Source of the DNA: Macrococcus capreoli
GTDB taxonomy: Bacteria > Bacillota > Bacilli > Staphylococcales > Staphylococcaceae
Assembly (NCBI RefSeq): GCF_025628935.1
Contig: NZ_JAOTIS010000007.1
Span: 62,001 to 126,000, forward strand
DNA length: 64,000 nucleotides
Direction: 5' to 3'
Shown in pieces: positions 27,117 through 36,129 of this stretch. Every line of letters starts with the position of its first letter. The stretch's first letter is position 1. The position numbers and the translations under genes were made by a program. Below the pieces are notes generated by a model. It was given only the letters and a program-made list of their open reading frames with translations. It searched no databases and was not told the origin of the DNA.

Positions 27117-28315
27117 GCTGCAATCTCCTTAAATTCTGAATAAAGTGAGAAGATTGAAGGATAGATAGACACTGATGATGGATATTGAATAAGTGACTTA
27201 GCAAACTTGATAAGCTGTACTTCTGTTTGCACACGTTTATCTTCTGGTAACGTTGTTAAGTCACTCACTTTCGCTAGTCCTACAATGCGGCGGATAAGCT
27301 CTAATCCGCATACGACATATGCATCTTCAATGATTGAGCGAATATAACTTGCGTACACGGATGATTGTTTAAGCGCAACGTCATGCGTTTTCTCCTGTAA
27401 GAGTGCTAAGCTCTTTTGTTTAAATACCTCTAGTACTTCTGTAATACTTTCGGCGATAAACTTTGCTTGTTCATCTCTCTTGTGTGCCTGAGCATTGCTG
27501 TAAGCAAAGAAGAGGTGAGCAAGTACATTTCCAACGTCATACCCGGCCGGACCATAGAAACCAAACTCGGGATCAATAACCTTTGTACCAGAGTGATTGA
27601 CAAAGACCGAACCAGAATGCAGATCACCATGAATTAAGCTTTGACTTTTGTTTAAGAATTTAAGCTTTGCTTCTGCGACCGCAAGCTTTAATGTTTCGTC
27701 GTTGTATAGCAATTGCTCAACATGTGGTAAAAGTGCATCGCTTACTTCATTACGTGAATAGTTATCGTAGAAAGGTTCTGTGAACACGAGATCTTCGGAG
27801 ATTTCGCAAAGTTCCGGATTAATCGTTTCCTTCTGTAATGCTTTCTTTTCTTTCGCATCAAGCACGAAGTCTGAAGTGTTGATTAACGTTTCAGCTAAAT
27901 AAGTACCTAAGTCATTCCCGATACGTGGATATATCTCACCATCAATTAACCCTTGTCTTAAGACTTTATATTCTTTTAAATCTTCCATGATGACACACTT
28001 CATTACTTCATCGATTGTATAAATATGTGGTACAAGATGCGGTACAATCTCTCCGTGAACTTGAAGTAACTTTCCTTCGCGAATTGTGCGATCAGTTGAT
28101 AACTTAAACTCATCTGAAATACGGGCGACGACACCGGAATGTTTGACAATAACGGATGTTGAACCGTTTGATACACGGAATACGTAGTTTAAATTACCAT
28201 CACCGATTTCATTTACAGTTAAAGTATCGTTCTTTTTGAATAAGTCGGTTGTTTCAAGTATGTATGTTGCAATATCTGCTTCCTGCATTAAGAAATACGA
28301 ATCAAAATTACCCAA
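27113..28315 (-). CDS. mtnK: Methylthioribose kinase
   Basis: 400-residue kinase with an aminoglycoside-phosphotransferase-like fold that phosphorylates methylthioribose. Signatures are TVNEIGDGNLNYVFRVSNG (nucleotide loop), SLIHGDLHSGSVFV (catalytic HGD) and VIDPEFGFYGPAGYDVGNVLAHLFF (metal-binding DPE). The frame is open to 28369, but that would start inside the riboswitch terminator. TTG 28315 has GGGGTGA 5 nt upstream and gives an N-terminus of the same length as the Bacillus enzyme, so it is chosen. First gene of the operon, controlled by the S-box. Confidence 0.94.
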   Translation of the reverse strand: MGNFDSYFLMQEADIATYILETTDLFKKNDTLTVNEIGDGNLNYVFRVSNGSTSVIVKHSGVVARISDEFKLSTDRTIREGKLLQVHGEIVPHLVPHIYTIDEVMKCVIMEDLKEYKVLRQGLIDGEIYPRIGNDLGTYLAETLINTSDFVLDAKEKKALQKETINPELCEISEDLVFTEPFYDNYSRNEVSDALLPHVEQLLYNDETLKLAVAEAKLKFLNKSQSLIHGDLHSGSVFVNHSGTKVIDPEFGFYGPAGYDVGNVLAHLFFAYSNAQAHKRDEQAKFIAESITEVLEVFKQKSLALLQEKTHDVALKQSSVYASYIRSIIEDAYVVCGLELIRRIVGLAKVSDLTTLPEDKRVQTEVQLIKFAKSLIQYPSSVSIYPSIFSLYSEFKEIAA

Positions 28316-28345
28316 TAACCTCACCCCAATATAAATTTTTACAAC

Positions 28346-28380
28346 AAAAAAACGTTTCCCCGCATGCACGGGAAAACGTT
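28346..28380 (-). terminator. Intrinsic terminator of the SAM riboswitch
   Basis: The minus strand reads AACGTTTTCCCGTG, then CATGCGGGGAAACGTT, then TTTTT. The hairpin would form when S-adenosylmethionine is bound, stopping transcription before mtnK. Confidence 0.93.
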
Positions 28381-28392
28381 AGCCATTAGTAT

Positions 28393-28498
28393 CTCTACTT
28401 ATCTTTCAGCACAAATGTGCTGTAGGAATTGGCACCTTTTCCGTGTGGACAGGTTGCTGGACGTCATAGGGCCTAATCCCTCAGTCACTCTTGATAAA
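28393..28498 (-). promoter_or_regulatory. SAM-I (S-box) riboswitch controlling methionine salvage
   Basis: All S-box landmarks are in order on the minus strand: TTATCAAGAGTGACTGAGGG (P1 and P2 5' side), GGCCCTATGACGTCCAGCAACC, then AAGGTGCCAATTCCTACAGC, and the closing GAAAGATAAGTAGAG that pairs with the first element. High S-adenosylmethionine should switch off the whole mtn operon. Confidence 0.97.
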
Positions 28499-28526
28499 TA
28501 TTTGTATTTAATTTTTGTTAAGTTGA

Positions 28527-28555
28527 ATATTAAATGAATTATTTTAAGAAGTCAA
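28527..28555 (-). promoter_or_regulatory. SigA-type promoter of the mtn operon
   Basis: On the minus strand: -35 TTGACT (28550-28555), 17-base spacer, -10 TAATAT (28527-28532), about 30 bases before the S-box. Confidence 0.85.
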
Positions 28556-28597
28556 TAAAAATCTGAAAATTTTTTGTATTCAAACTTTTGGGGAGCG

Positions 28598-28654
28598 AAT
28601 TGGTCTTGTGAGTAAGTTCGCAATACTCGAAAGAATTGCGAACCGCCACCAAAT
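28598..28654. other. Nested inverted repeat between mtnK and ywfO
   Basis: GTTCGCAAT and ATTGCGAAC form a 9-bp perfect stem, enclosed by a weaker outer pairing (AATTGGT with ACCAAAT). No T-run follows, so it is not a plain terminator. It could be an operator or a leader structure for ywfO. The rest of the 28499-28737 gap holds the mtn promoter and AT-rich sequence. Confidence 0.5.
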
Positions 28655-28737
28655 CAACACAAAACATCCATAATAGATTCATAATTTATCTATGTATGAT
28701 AAACTTTAATTAATGAAAACAATAAAGGAGTACCGCT

Positions 28738-30033
28738 ATGGATTACCAATTCCAGAAAATGCATGAAGAAAAAGTTTTTAAAGATCCAGTTCATCGTTAT
28801 GTGCATGTGCGTGATCAACTCATTTGGGATTTAATTAAGACGAAAGAATTCCAGCGTTTACGCCGTATTAAACAACTCGGTACGCTTTATTTATCGTTCC
28901 ATACAGCAGAACATTCACGTTTCAATCACTCTTTAGGTGTGTACGAAATTGTACGCCGAATGATAGATGAAATATTTACGGGGAGAGCGCACTGGAATGA
29001 TAAGGATAGACCTCTTGCGTTATGTGCAGCTTTACTGCATGATTTAGGGCATGGTCCTTTCTCACATTGTTTCGAGAAAATATTTAACACAGACCATGAG
29101 TTATATACGCAGCAAATTATCCTTGGAGATACAGAGGTCAATCAAGTATTATCACGTGTATCGAAAGATTTCCCGAAAGAAGTTGCCGATGTGATTAATA
29201 AGACCCATCATAATAAACTCGTGATTTCGATGATTTCATCACAAATTGATGCTGACCGAATGGATTATTTACAACGTGATGCATTTTATACAGGTGTGAG
29301 TTATGGTAGCTTTGATATGGAGCGTATTTTAAGACTGATGCGTCCGACAGAAGATGAAGTTGTGATTAAAGAAAGTGGGATGCATGCGGTTGAAGATTAT
29401 TTAATGAGCCGTTACCAGATGTACTGGCAAGTGTACTTCCATCCGGTAAGTCGTGGTGGAGAAGTATTATTAAATCGCGTACTGAAGCGCGCGAAAGTAT
29501 TGTATGAAGCAGGATATGAATTTAAAGAACCGCCCAAATATTTAGTGCCATTCTTTAAATCAAATCAAGTGACGGTACACGAATATTTAAGGCTCGATGA
29601 AATGGTCGTAAACTATTATCTACAGGAGTGGATTGATGAAGACGATGCGATATTAAGTGATTTATCACGTCGTTTTGTCAACCGTGATTTGTTTAAACAT
29701 TTGCCGTTTGATGGTAATCGATTTACAATCGATGAATTGACTGAGTTATTTCATAAAGCAGGGATTGACCCGGATTATTATTTCGTTGTAGACTCGTTTA
29801 GTGATTTACCGTATGACTATAATAGACCTGGTATTAACTCGCGTAAACCAATTCACTTGATAACGAGTACAGGTAAGATTAAAGAGATTAGTACGCAATC
29901 AGTGATTATTAATAGTATTACAGGTATTCAACGAAAAGATTATAAAATCTTCTATCCGAAAGAAACGATATTAAATATACAAGACCTTGAAGTTAGAGGC
30001 GCAATTATTAATTTATTAAACGAATTAGAATAG
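28738..30033 (+). CDS. ywfO: HD-domain phosphohydrolase (YwfO-like)
   Basis: 431-residue HD-superfamily protein. The metal-binding residues are in LGTLYLSFHTAEHSRFNHSLGVYE, then CAALLHDLGHGPFSHCFE (the HD pair), and the last Asp in SSQIDADRMDYLQRDAFYTG. The architecture matches YwfO and the EF1143 type of dNTP triphosphohydrolases, so dNTP hydrolysis is likely but not proven. In Bacillus and staphylococci it lies near the same neighbours. AAAGGAG precedes the ATG. ywhD follows after 9 bases. Confidence 0.9.
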   Translation: MDYQFQKMHEEKVFKDPVHRYVHVRDQLIWDLIKTKEFQRLRRIKQLGTLYLSFHTAEHSRFNHSLGVYEIVRRMIDEIFTGRAHWNDKDRPLALCAALLHDLGHGPFSHCFEKIFNTDHELYTQQIILGDTEVNQVLSRVSKDFPKEVADVINKTHHNKLVISMISSQIDADRMDYLQRDAFYTGVSYGSFDMERILRLMRPTEDEVVIKESGMHAVEDYLMSRYQMYWQVYFHPVSRGGEVLLNRVLKRAKVLYEAGYEFKEPPKYLVPFFKSNQVTVHEYLRLDEMVVNYYLQEWIDEDDAILSDLSRRFVNRDLFKHLPFDGNRFTIDELTELFHKAGIDPDYYFVVDSFSDLPYDYNRPGINSRKPIHLITSTGKIKEISTQSVIINSITGIQRKDYKIFYPKETILNIQDLEVRGAIINLLNELE

Positions 30034-30042
30034 GGTGGTACA

Positions 30043-30540
30043 ATGGCAGAATTTCAATTTAACATTATTAAGAACGATCCGCTTGATGGACATAAAGGGA
30101 CAAATATTGGTGCAATTAGTTTAGACAATGTAGCACCCGTATTTATCGATGTTGCAGAAAAGAAAGCTTTTATCGATATTGGTGCGATGCACGCACGTAG
30201 TGAAGTTGAGAAACGCGTGAAATGGGTGACTGATAAATCAGAAACTGAAGGTCCGGATCAGAAAGAATACTGGCTTGTTTGGGTGACGACTGAACGCGCT
30301 GAAGTAGGGCCATATTATGCAGGTGTGACGGCATGTTATATGGCAGTCAATAAAGAACGTAAACGTGGCTATAAAGTAATGGCAGAACACGTGAATATGA
30401 TGGATAAATCGATGAAACATAAATTTATATTAGATCAAATCGGTGATGACAACAAAGCCGTATTGAAAGATTTCCTGATGAATCATAATCCTGAAATGTG
30501 GAAGAATTCCGGGGATGAATTGAAAGAGATGTTAAGGTAA
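30043..30540 (+). CDS. ywhD: YwhD family protein
   Basis: 165-residue protein of the YwhD family, known by FNIIKNDPLDGHKGTNIGAISLDNVAPVFID, IDIGAMHARSEVEKRVKWV, and GPYYAGVTACYMAVN...YKVMAEHVNMMDKSMK. No molecular function has been established. GGGTGG is a modest ribosome site; it is second in the ywfO cotranscript. A terminator 140 bases further on ends the unit. Confidence 0.88.
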   Translation: MAEFQFNIIKNDPLDGHKGTNIGAISLDNVAPVFIDVAEKKAFIDIGAMHARSEVEKRVKWVTDKSETEGPDQKEYWLVWVTTERAEVGPYYAGVTACYMAVNKERKRGYKVMAEHVNMMDKSMKHKFILDQIGDDNKAVLKDFLMNHNPEMWKNSGDELKEMLR

Positions 30541-30678
30541 GAAACTAGTCCTAATGGTTTATAATGTTTATTTTAATTTGTGACAATAATATGACTTTAT
30601 TAAACATGTACATTTTCGGTTGTTTTTTTTGCTCAACATTAGTAAGATATGAATAGCTATAAAAATAGCTAGGACACT

Positions 30679-30712
30679 AAAGAAAGCAGGTATTTGTATA
30701 CCTGCTTTCTTT
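30679..30712. terminator. Rho-independent terminator after ywhD
   Basis: AAAGAAAGCAGGTAT and its complement form a 15-bp stem with a 4-base loop, then TTAATTTTAT. Works best on the plus strand. Confidence 0.88.
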
Positions 30713-30755
30713 AATTTTATGCAACATTTGTTATAATCATAAGTAGGTGATAAAC

Positions 30756-31163
30756 GTGGAAATAGACATTCAAATTAAACAACAAATCACGAACAGCGAA
30801 GGTACTGAAACGTTCGAATTTACTACTGTTGGTACACGATTACAAAAATCTCATACATATATTATGTATAAAGAATACATTGATGACATTTCGACAGACG
30901 TTCGTGTTAAAATTGAATCAGAACGGGTGCGTATAAACCGAAAAGGCGAATTAACGCTAGACTTTCTATTCGTACCATTTGAAACAACTCAAAACATGTA
31001 TACCCTCGCTAATCAAAAAACGGTCATGGAAGTGACAACGAACCAATTGCTCATCGAACAAGAAGCGCATTCAGGTAAGGTTTATATACAATATTCAATT
31101 ACTAATAACAATACTGTACTCGGCAGTTACACATATGAACTACAATATAAGGAGCGATTATAA
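30756..31163 (+). CDS. ywiB: DUF1934 family protein (YwiB-like)
   Basis: 135-residue beta-barrel protein (calycin-like fold in solved relatives) of the DUF1934 family: [37 protein letters not shown], then [26 protein letters not shown]. It stands directly upstream of argS, as in Bacillus. The GTG at 30756 has AGTAGGTGA 5 nt before it; the frame's first GTG (30747) is part of that site. -10 TATAAT lies at 30732-30737. Stop overlaps the argS start. Function unknown. Confidence 0.85.
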   Translation: MEIDIQIKQQITNSEGTETFEFTTVGTRLQKSHTYIMYKEYIDDISTDVRVKIESERVRINRKGELTLDFLFVPFETTQNMYTLANQKTVMEVTTNQLLIEQEAHSGKVYIQYSITNNNTVLGSYTYELQYKERL

Positions 31164-32821
31164 TGAATATCGTACAACAACAAAAAGAAACTTTAATCGA
31201 AGAAATTAAACAAGCGATCTTAAAAGCTGAGCTTGTTACAGAGGTGCCTGAAATCAAGATCGAAGTGCCAAAAGACACGAAAAATGGTGACTATGCGACA
31301 AACATTGCGATGGTATTAACGAAGCTTGCTAAACGTAATCCGCGTGAAATTGCGCAAGCGATTGTAGATAATTTAGATGTAAAAAAAGCAGACGTTACAA
31401 AAATTGATATCGCAGGACCGGGATTCATAAACTTCTATATGGATAACGCGTATCTTACAGGTATTATTTCTGAAGCATTGAATAAAAAAGAAAACTTCGG
31501 TAAAGCAGAACAACCTAAAAATGAAAAAATATTAGTAGAATACGTTTCAGCAAACCCTACAGGTAGTCTACACATTGGTCATGCACGTAATGCTGCAGTT
31601 GGTGATACGTTAAGTAACGTATTAGTTGCTGCAGGTTATGAAGTACTGCGTGAATACTATATTAATGACGCGGGTAAACAAATAGAGAACTTAGCGTACT
31701 CAATTGAAGCGCGTTATTTCCAGGCGTTAGGTCAGGACATGGATTTACCTGAAGATGGCTACCACGGAAAAGATATTATTGAAATTGGTAAGCAATTAGC
31801 TGCAGAACATCCAGAGTATAAAGAGGTTGAGCAATCAGAGCGTATTAAAGCTTTCCGTAAACTTGGTTTAGACTACGAAATGGATAAACTAAAAAAAGAT
31901 TTAACTGAATTCAATGTTCATTTCGATAACTGGTTCAGTGAAACGTCATTATATGAAAATAAAGAAATTGATAAAGCATTAGAAAAAATGCGTGAAAATG
32001 GTTACTTATTTGAGCAAGACGGTGCTACATGGTTACGTACGACTGAATTTGGTGACGATAAAGACCGTGTACTAATTAAGAAAGATGGTAGTTACACATA
32101 CTTCTTACCAGACATTGCATATCACTATGACAAGATTGAACGTGGCTACGACACACTAATTAATCTTTTCGGTGCCGATCACCACGGTTATATCAACCGT
32201 TTAAAAGCATCGCTTGAAACATTCGGTACAGATTCTAAACGTTTAGAAATTCAAGTCATGCAAATGGTACGTTTATTACAAGACGGACAAGAAGTGAAGA
32301 TGAGTAAACGTACAGGTAACGCGATTACGTTACGTGATATTATGGACGAAGTAGGCATTGACGCTGCACGTTACTTCTTAACGATGAGAAGTGCAGATAC
32401 ACACTTTGACTTTGATATGGAACTTGCGAAGAGTCAGTCTAGTGATAACCCAGTGTACTATGCACAATATGCTCATGCTAGAATTTGCTCTATGTTACGT
32501 CAAGCTGCTGAGAACGGTATTGTGCCTGCAACAGATGTGGACTTCTCATTGATTACAAATGAAAAAGCATTCGAATTATTGAAACGTATCGCTGACTTTG
32601 AAACAGTGATTGAACAAGCAGCAGATGCACGTGCACCACATAGAATTACGAACTATATTCAAGACTTAGCAGCACACTTCCACAAATTCTATAACGCTGA
32701 GAAAGTATTAACAGATGATGTTGAGAAATCTAAAGCTCACGTTGCGTTAATTGAAGCAGCAAGAATCACACTTCAAAACGCATTAACTTTGGTAGGAGTA
32801 ACAAGTCCAGAAAAAATGTAG
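31163..32821 (+). CDS. argS: Arginyl-tRNA synthetase
   Basis: 552-residue class I synthetase that charges tRNA-Arg. It has the N-terminal Arg-tRNA binding domain, the HIGH motif in [16 protein letters not shown], the KMSKS counterpart KMSKRTGN, and the C-terminal anticodon-binding domain with the LL-SPEKM end. Length is standard. Translationally coupled to ywiB (ATAATG). A structured repeat begins 4 bases after the stop. Confidence 0.97.
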   Translation: MNIVQQQKETLIEEIKQAILKAELVTEVPEIKIEVPKDTKNGDYATNIAMVLTKLAKRNPREIAQAIVDNLDVKKADVTKIDIAGPGFINFYMDNAYLTGIISEALNKKENFGKAEQPKNEKILVEYVSANPTGSLHIGHARNAAVGDTLSNVLVAAGYEVLREYYINDAGKQIENLAYSIEARYFQALGQDMDLPEDGYHGKDIIEIGKQLAAEHPEYKEVEQSERIKAFRKLGLDYEMDKLKKDLTEFNVHFDNWFSETSLYENKEIDKALEKMRENGYLFEQDGATWLRTTEFGDDKDRVLIKKDGSYTYFLPDIAYHYDKIERGYDTLINLFGADHHGYINRLKASLETFGTDSKRLEIQVMQMVRLLQDGQEVKMSKRTGNAITLRDIMDEVGIDAARYFLTMRSADTHFDFDMELAKSQSSDNPVYYAQYAHARICSMLRQAAENGIVPATDVDFSLITNEKAFELLKRIADFETVIEQAADARAPHRITNYIQDLAAHFHKFYNAEKVLTDDVEKSKAHVALIEAARITLQNALTLVGVTSPEKM

Positions 32822-32824
32822 TCG

Positions 32825-32971
32825 GAGAGGCTGTTTTCAATGCGTTTAGAACCGAACAAATTGGAAGCAACACTGAAAAATCGTTCTTTGATTTTGAAAG
32901 TGTTGCTGAAATTTGACGAGGTTCTGCATTGAAAACGCCGTTTGAGAGGTTGTTTTCAATGCGTTTAGAAC
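32825..32971 (+). repeat. Structured intergenic repeat, copy 2
   Basis: A 28-bp sequence starting GAGAGGCTGTTTTCAATGCG occurs at 32825 and again, with one change, at 32944. Between them is a palindrome: GTTTTCAATGC with GCATTGAAAAC (outer arms), GAACC with GGTTC, GCAACACT with AGTGTTGC, and the apex AAATCGTTCTTTGATTT. The junction is CGCCGTTTGAGAGG. Confidence 0.85.
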
Positions 32972-32978
32972 GAATCAT

Positions 32979-33020
32979 AAGGAAAAAGGCAACGAATTTT
33001 TCGTTGTCTTTTTCCTTTTT
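32979..33020 (+). terminator. Rho-independent terminator of argS
   Basis: 18-bp stem (AAGGAAAAAGGCAACGAA with TTCGTTGTCTTTTTCCTT, one wobble) followed by TTTTT. Confidence 0.9.
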
Positions 33021-33053
33021 GATAGTTGTATGATACACATGGTATAATTATAC
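33019..33053 (+). promoter_or_regulatory. Promoter with palindrome, FecCD importer genes
   Basis: -35 TTGATA (33019-33024), 18-base spacer, -10 TATAAT (33043-33048). The perfect palindrome GTATAATTATAC (33042-33053) covers the -10, so a repressor could bind there; it is only loosely like a Fur or PerR box. Confidence 0.65.
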
Positions 33054-33076
33054 AAAAAGAGTGGCGTGGAGGGCTT

Positions 33077-33937
33077 ATGAAAAGATCGATATTAATTTTA
33101 TTTATGCTAATGATGGTGATTGCAGGGTGTGGCAATAAAGCGGTAGTAAAGCAAGATAAATCTGAGGAACGTATTATTTCATTAATTCCGAGTAATACCG
33201 AAATACTGTATGCATTAGGATTAGGCAAAGAGATTATTGGTGTTTCAACGGTAGATGATTATCCAAAGCAAGTGGAAGATAAAGAGAAGTTTGACGGGAT
33301 GAAACTGGACTATGAAGCATTATTAAAAGCGAAGCCGACGATGGTATTTGCTCATGAATCTATGGAAAAAGCCCAGGAAAAAACGTTACAAAAACTAAAG
33401 GATAAAGGAATTAAAGTGATTATCGTTAGCGATGCAAGCTCGTTTGACGGACTGTATCAAAGTATTGGCCAGATCGCAAAAGCAACACACAAAGAACAAC
33501 AAGGTCAAACCTTAATTGAAGATATTAAAAAGCAAGTAAAAGCAACAACAGATAAATACAAGCAAACAATTGCGGGGAAAAAAGTTTTTATTGAAGTTTC
33601 TTCAAATCCGGATATTTATACTGGCGGGAACCATACGTTAATGAATGATTTATTAAACCAGCTTGGCGCACAGAACATCTTTAGTGGTATTGAAGGATAT
33701 CAGGCTGTAAGTGCAGAAGCAATTGTAAAGAAAAATCCAGATATCATTATTTCAACGAGTGAAATGCCTGAGAAGGAATTGATTAAAGTCGTGAAATCCC
33801 GTAATGGATTTAGTGATGTCAATGCAGTGAAACACAATCAAATATTTGCAGTTGATCCGGATACAGTTTCCAGACCAGGTCCTAGAATTGCACAAGGTAT
33901 GGAAGCAATAGCGAAAGTTATTACAAATGAAAAATAA
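33077..33937 (+). CDS. Iron/haem/cobalamin-type substrate-binding lipoprotein
   Basis: 286-residue class III binding protein. Signal and lipobox: MKRSILILFMLMMVIAGCGNK. The mature part has ERIISLIPSNTEILYALGLGKEIIGVSTVDDYPKQV and LKAKPTMVFAHESMEKAQ, the BtuF-like pattern that covers cobalamin, haem and siderophore binders. The start at 33077 has GGAGGG before it; the frame from 33026 has none. It lies directly after argS, as in staphylococci, together with a permease but no ATPase gene. The ligand is unknown. Confidence 0.88.
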   Translation: MKRSILILFMLMMVIAGCGNKAVVKQDKSEERIISLIPSNTEILYALGLGKEIIGVSTVDDYPKQVEDKEKFDGMKLDYEALLKAKPTMVFAHESMEKAQEKTLQKLKDKGIKVIIVSDASSFDGLYQSIGQIAKATHKEQQGQTLIEDIKKQVKATTDKYKQTIAGKKVFIEVSSNPDIYTGGNHTLMNDLLNQLGAQNIFSGIEGYQAVSAEAIVKKNPDIIISTSEMPEKELIKVVKSRNGFSDVNAVKHNQIFAVDPDTVSRPGPRIAQGMEAIAKVITNEK

Positions 33938-34877
33938 ATTATTTGTCTTCGGTTTAATCATCATCGTCATCATACTCTCATTATTTTATGATAATAATGG
34001 CGTACTTGATTTGAACGACTCAATCAATCGAACTGTATTACTGGAAATAAGGTTACCGAGAGTAATGACCGGCATACTAGTGGGTGTAATACTTTCGGTG
34101 ACTGGCTATGTGTTTCAAACGATATTAAATAACTATCTGGCAGATAGCTTTTCATTAGGCTTAGCAAGTGGCGCAAGTTTTGGCAGTGCGTTATCGATTG
34201 TTCTCAGTATGAGCATTGCAATGACTATGCTGTTTAGCATTGCATTTAGTATGTTGACATTGTTCATCGTACTCGTTGCAAGTCGACTTTATCATTATCA
34301 ACAGCAAACAACATGGATGATACTGATTGGGATGTTTATTAACTTTTTCTTTTCGAGTTTAGTGTACATGTTAGTACTGATTGTACCGAATAAAGCGACA
34401 CATATAATGAATTATTTGTTTGGCTCGATTAGTACAGTATCGTTTACTGATATATATATATTGGTACTAGTGACGGTTATCGGTTTAATGATTATTTATT
34501 ACTTCCATCAACAAATTGAGATATTAGGCTTAGGTACTGAACGGGCTACGTCATTAGGGTTACGAACAGATGTTATGATATACGTATTATTAATTACGAC
34601 AAGTATGATGTGTGCAGTTCTCATCAGTATGACCGGCATCATTGGATTTGTCGGAATGATAATACCGCCGTTCGTCAGACTAAACTTTAAAGGTAGTCAC
34701 CTTTCAAAGCTAAATATGACGTTACTCATTGCTGTCTTATTTGTACTGACCGGTGATTTGTTAGGTCGGGAAATCGTTCAACCTGTACAAATTCCAGTAT
34801 CAATTATGATGTGCCTGCTCGGAATGCCATTATTACTCTGGGTAATTTTACAGCAACATGTTAAACGTTTAAACTAA
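33927..34877 (+). CDS. FecCD family permease
   Basis: 316-residue FecCD/BtuC permease: LLEIRLPRVMTGILVGVILSVTGYVFQTILNNYLADSFSLGLASGASFG at the N-terminus and the coupling helix in GIIGFVGMIIPPFVRLNF. It overlaps the binding-protein gene by 11 bases. Only one permease gene is present, so it should act as a homodimer. The ATPase has to come from elsewhere; FhuC-like subunits are shared in staphylococci. The 3' end overlaps the convergent NUDIX gene by 17 bases. Confidence 0.9.
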   Translation: MKNKLFVFGLIIIVIILSLFYDNNGVLDLNDSINRTVLLEIRLPRVMTGILVGVILSVTGYVFQTILNNYLADSFSLGLASGASFGSALSIVLSMSIAMTMLFSIAFSMLTLFIVLVASRLYHYQQQTTWMILIGMFINFFFSSLVYMLVLIVPNKATHIMNYLFGSISTVSFTDIYILVLVTVIGLMIIYYFHQQIEILGLGTERATSLGLRTDVMIYVLLITTSMMCAVLISMTGIIGFVGMIIPPFVRLNFKGSHLSKLNMTLLIAVLFVLTGDLLGREIVQPVQIPVSIMMCLLGMPLLLWVILQQHVKRLN

Positions 34878-35382
34878 AGTATTGCATTAAGCTTGCAAGC
34901 GTCAGAGCATTGGTGATCTCACCGTGCGCTATTTTTTGTTTAAGTTCATGCATCGGCACCAATACGATTTCAATATCTTCAAATATTTCTCGGGAAATTT
35001 CATTTGTCTTTCTGGCATCTGTCACCAATACAGTATGTAATTGATTGGTGAATAACGCTGGGTTAGGAAACATCGTGCCAATCACTTGTGCGTCTCCAGA
35101 GAAACCTGTTTCTTCGGCTAATTCTCTCACACCTGCTGCAAGTGCGGGTTCATGCGAATCAATTAAACCACCAGGCAATTCCAGTACATAATCTTCAATA
35201 CCTATTCTAAACTGGCGAATCATCATAATCTGCTGCTTTATTTCGCAAATGACATTTACCCAGTCCGGCGCTTTGATTTGGTAGAAGATCCCGTTATGTT
35301 GACCGCGTGAAAATTCTGTCGTATTCACTGTAAATACTTTATAATCCTCTGCTGAAATTAATTTAACTTTACGCCACTGCAT
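34861..35382 (-). CDS. NUDIX hydrolase (ADP-ribose pyrophosphatase-like)
   Basis: 173-residue NUDIX hydrolase. The Nudix box is GGLIDSHEPALAAGVRELAEETGFSGD (G-x5-E-x7-REUxEExG with Ser/His differences in the first part). YVLELPGG before it is the ADP-ribose pyrophosphatase pattern. It would split ADP-ribose or related nucleoside diphosphates. The ATG at 35382 has GAGGTG 7 nt before it; the ATG at 35400 is not used. Tail-to-tail overlap with the permease gene means there is no room for a terminator between them. Confidence 0.85.
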   Translation of the reverse strand: MQWRKVKLISAEDYKVFTVNTTEFSRGQHNGIFYQIKAPDWVNVICEIKQQIMMIRQFRIGIEDYVLELPGGLIDSHEPALAAGVRELAEETGFSGDAQVIGTMFPNPALFTNQLHTVLVTDARKTNEISREIFEDIEIVLVPMHELKQKIAHGEITNALTLASLMQYFSLNV

Positions 35383-35457
35383 CAAATACACCTCGCACAT
35401 ATTATTCGATTTCAGTTTAACAGATAAGCTATACTAATGTTAACTGGGGGGAGTATC

Positions 35458-36129
35458 GTGAAAGCTATTATATTTGATTTAGACGGGACATTGTTAGATC
35501 GAGAACGATCGTTAAAGTTATTTCTTGATGATCAGTTTGAGCGATTTAGAGAATATTTTACACATGTACAAAAGAATGATTACATTAATTATTTCGTTGA
35601 ATACGATGCGCACGGCTATGTGAAGAAAGAACGTGTATATAAAGCATTATTAGAACAACTAGATATTCATTATATAGAAACAGAAGATTTATTAAAGGAC
35701 TACGATACCAATTATCCAAAATACGCGACAGAATATGCTGGAGCAAAAGAAGTCGTATTAAGATTGCACAACAGAGGGTATAAATTAGGTATTATTACGA
35801 ATGGTAAAGTTAATCATCAAAGTTATATTATAGATGTATTGGGTATAGAGGAATATATTTTAGAAATTATCATTTCAGAAGCGGTCGGATATCGAAAGCC
35901 AGATGCTGAAATATTCTTAATGATGTGTGATAAATTAGGTGTTTCACCACAGGAATGCATGTTTGTAGGTGACCACCCGGTTAACGATATCGCTGCACCA
36001 CATCAACTTGGAATGCAGACCGTATTTAAAGACAATCATTATTTTGAATTACCGGAGCAACAAATGATGAACTATCGTATAGAAGATTTATCGGAGTTAA
36101 TTAATATATTAAGTGAGGAGACGATTTAA
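35458..36129 (+). CDS. HAD family hydrolase
   Basis: 223-residue HAD phosphatase: motif I IIFDLDGTLLDRE, motif II IITNGK, motif III RKPDAEIF and motif IV VGDHPVNDIAAPHQLGMQTVF. The helical cap after motif I puts it in the C1 group near phosphoglycolate phosphatases and YjjG-like nucleotidases; the substrate is unclear. GTG 35458 is used because GGGGGAG lies 4-5 nt before it. It begins a four-gene run with almost no gaps. Confidence 0.87.
   Translation: MKAIIFDLDGTLLDRERSLKLFLDDQFERFREYFTHVQKNDYINYFVEYDAHGYVKKERVYKALLEQLDIHYIETEDLLKDYDTNYPKYATEYAGAKEVVLRLHNRGYKLGIITNGKVNHQSYIIDVLGIEEYILEIIISEAVGYRKPDAEIFLMMCDKLGVSPQECMFVGDHPVNDIAAPHQLGMQTVFKDNHYFELPEQQMMNYRIEDLSELINILSEETI

Noticed and set aside
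27113..28369. Longer mtnK starting at base 28369
   Set aside because: That start lies inside the riboswitch terminator hairpin and lacks a ribosome site; TTG 28315 has a good one and gives the usual N-terminus.
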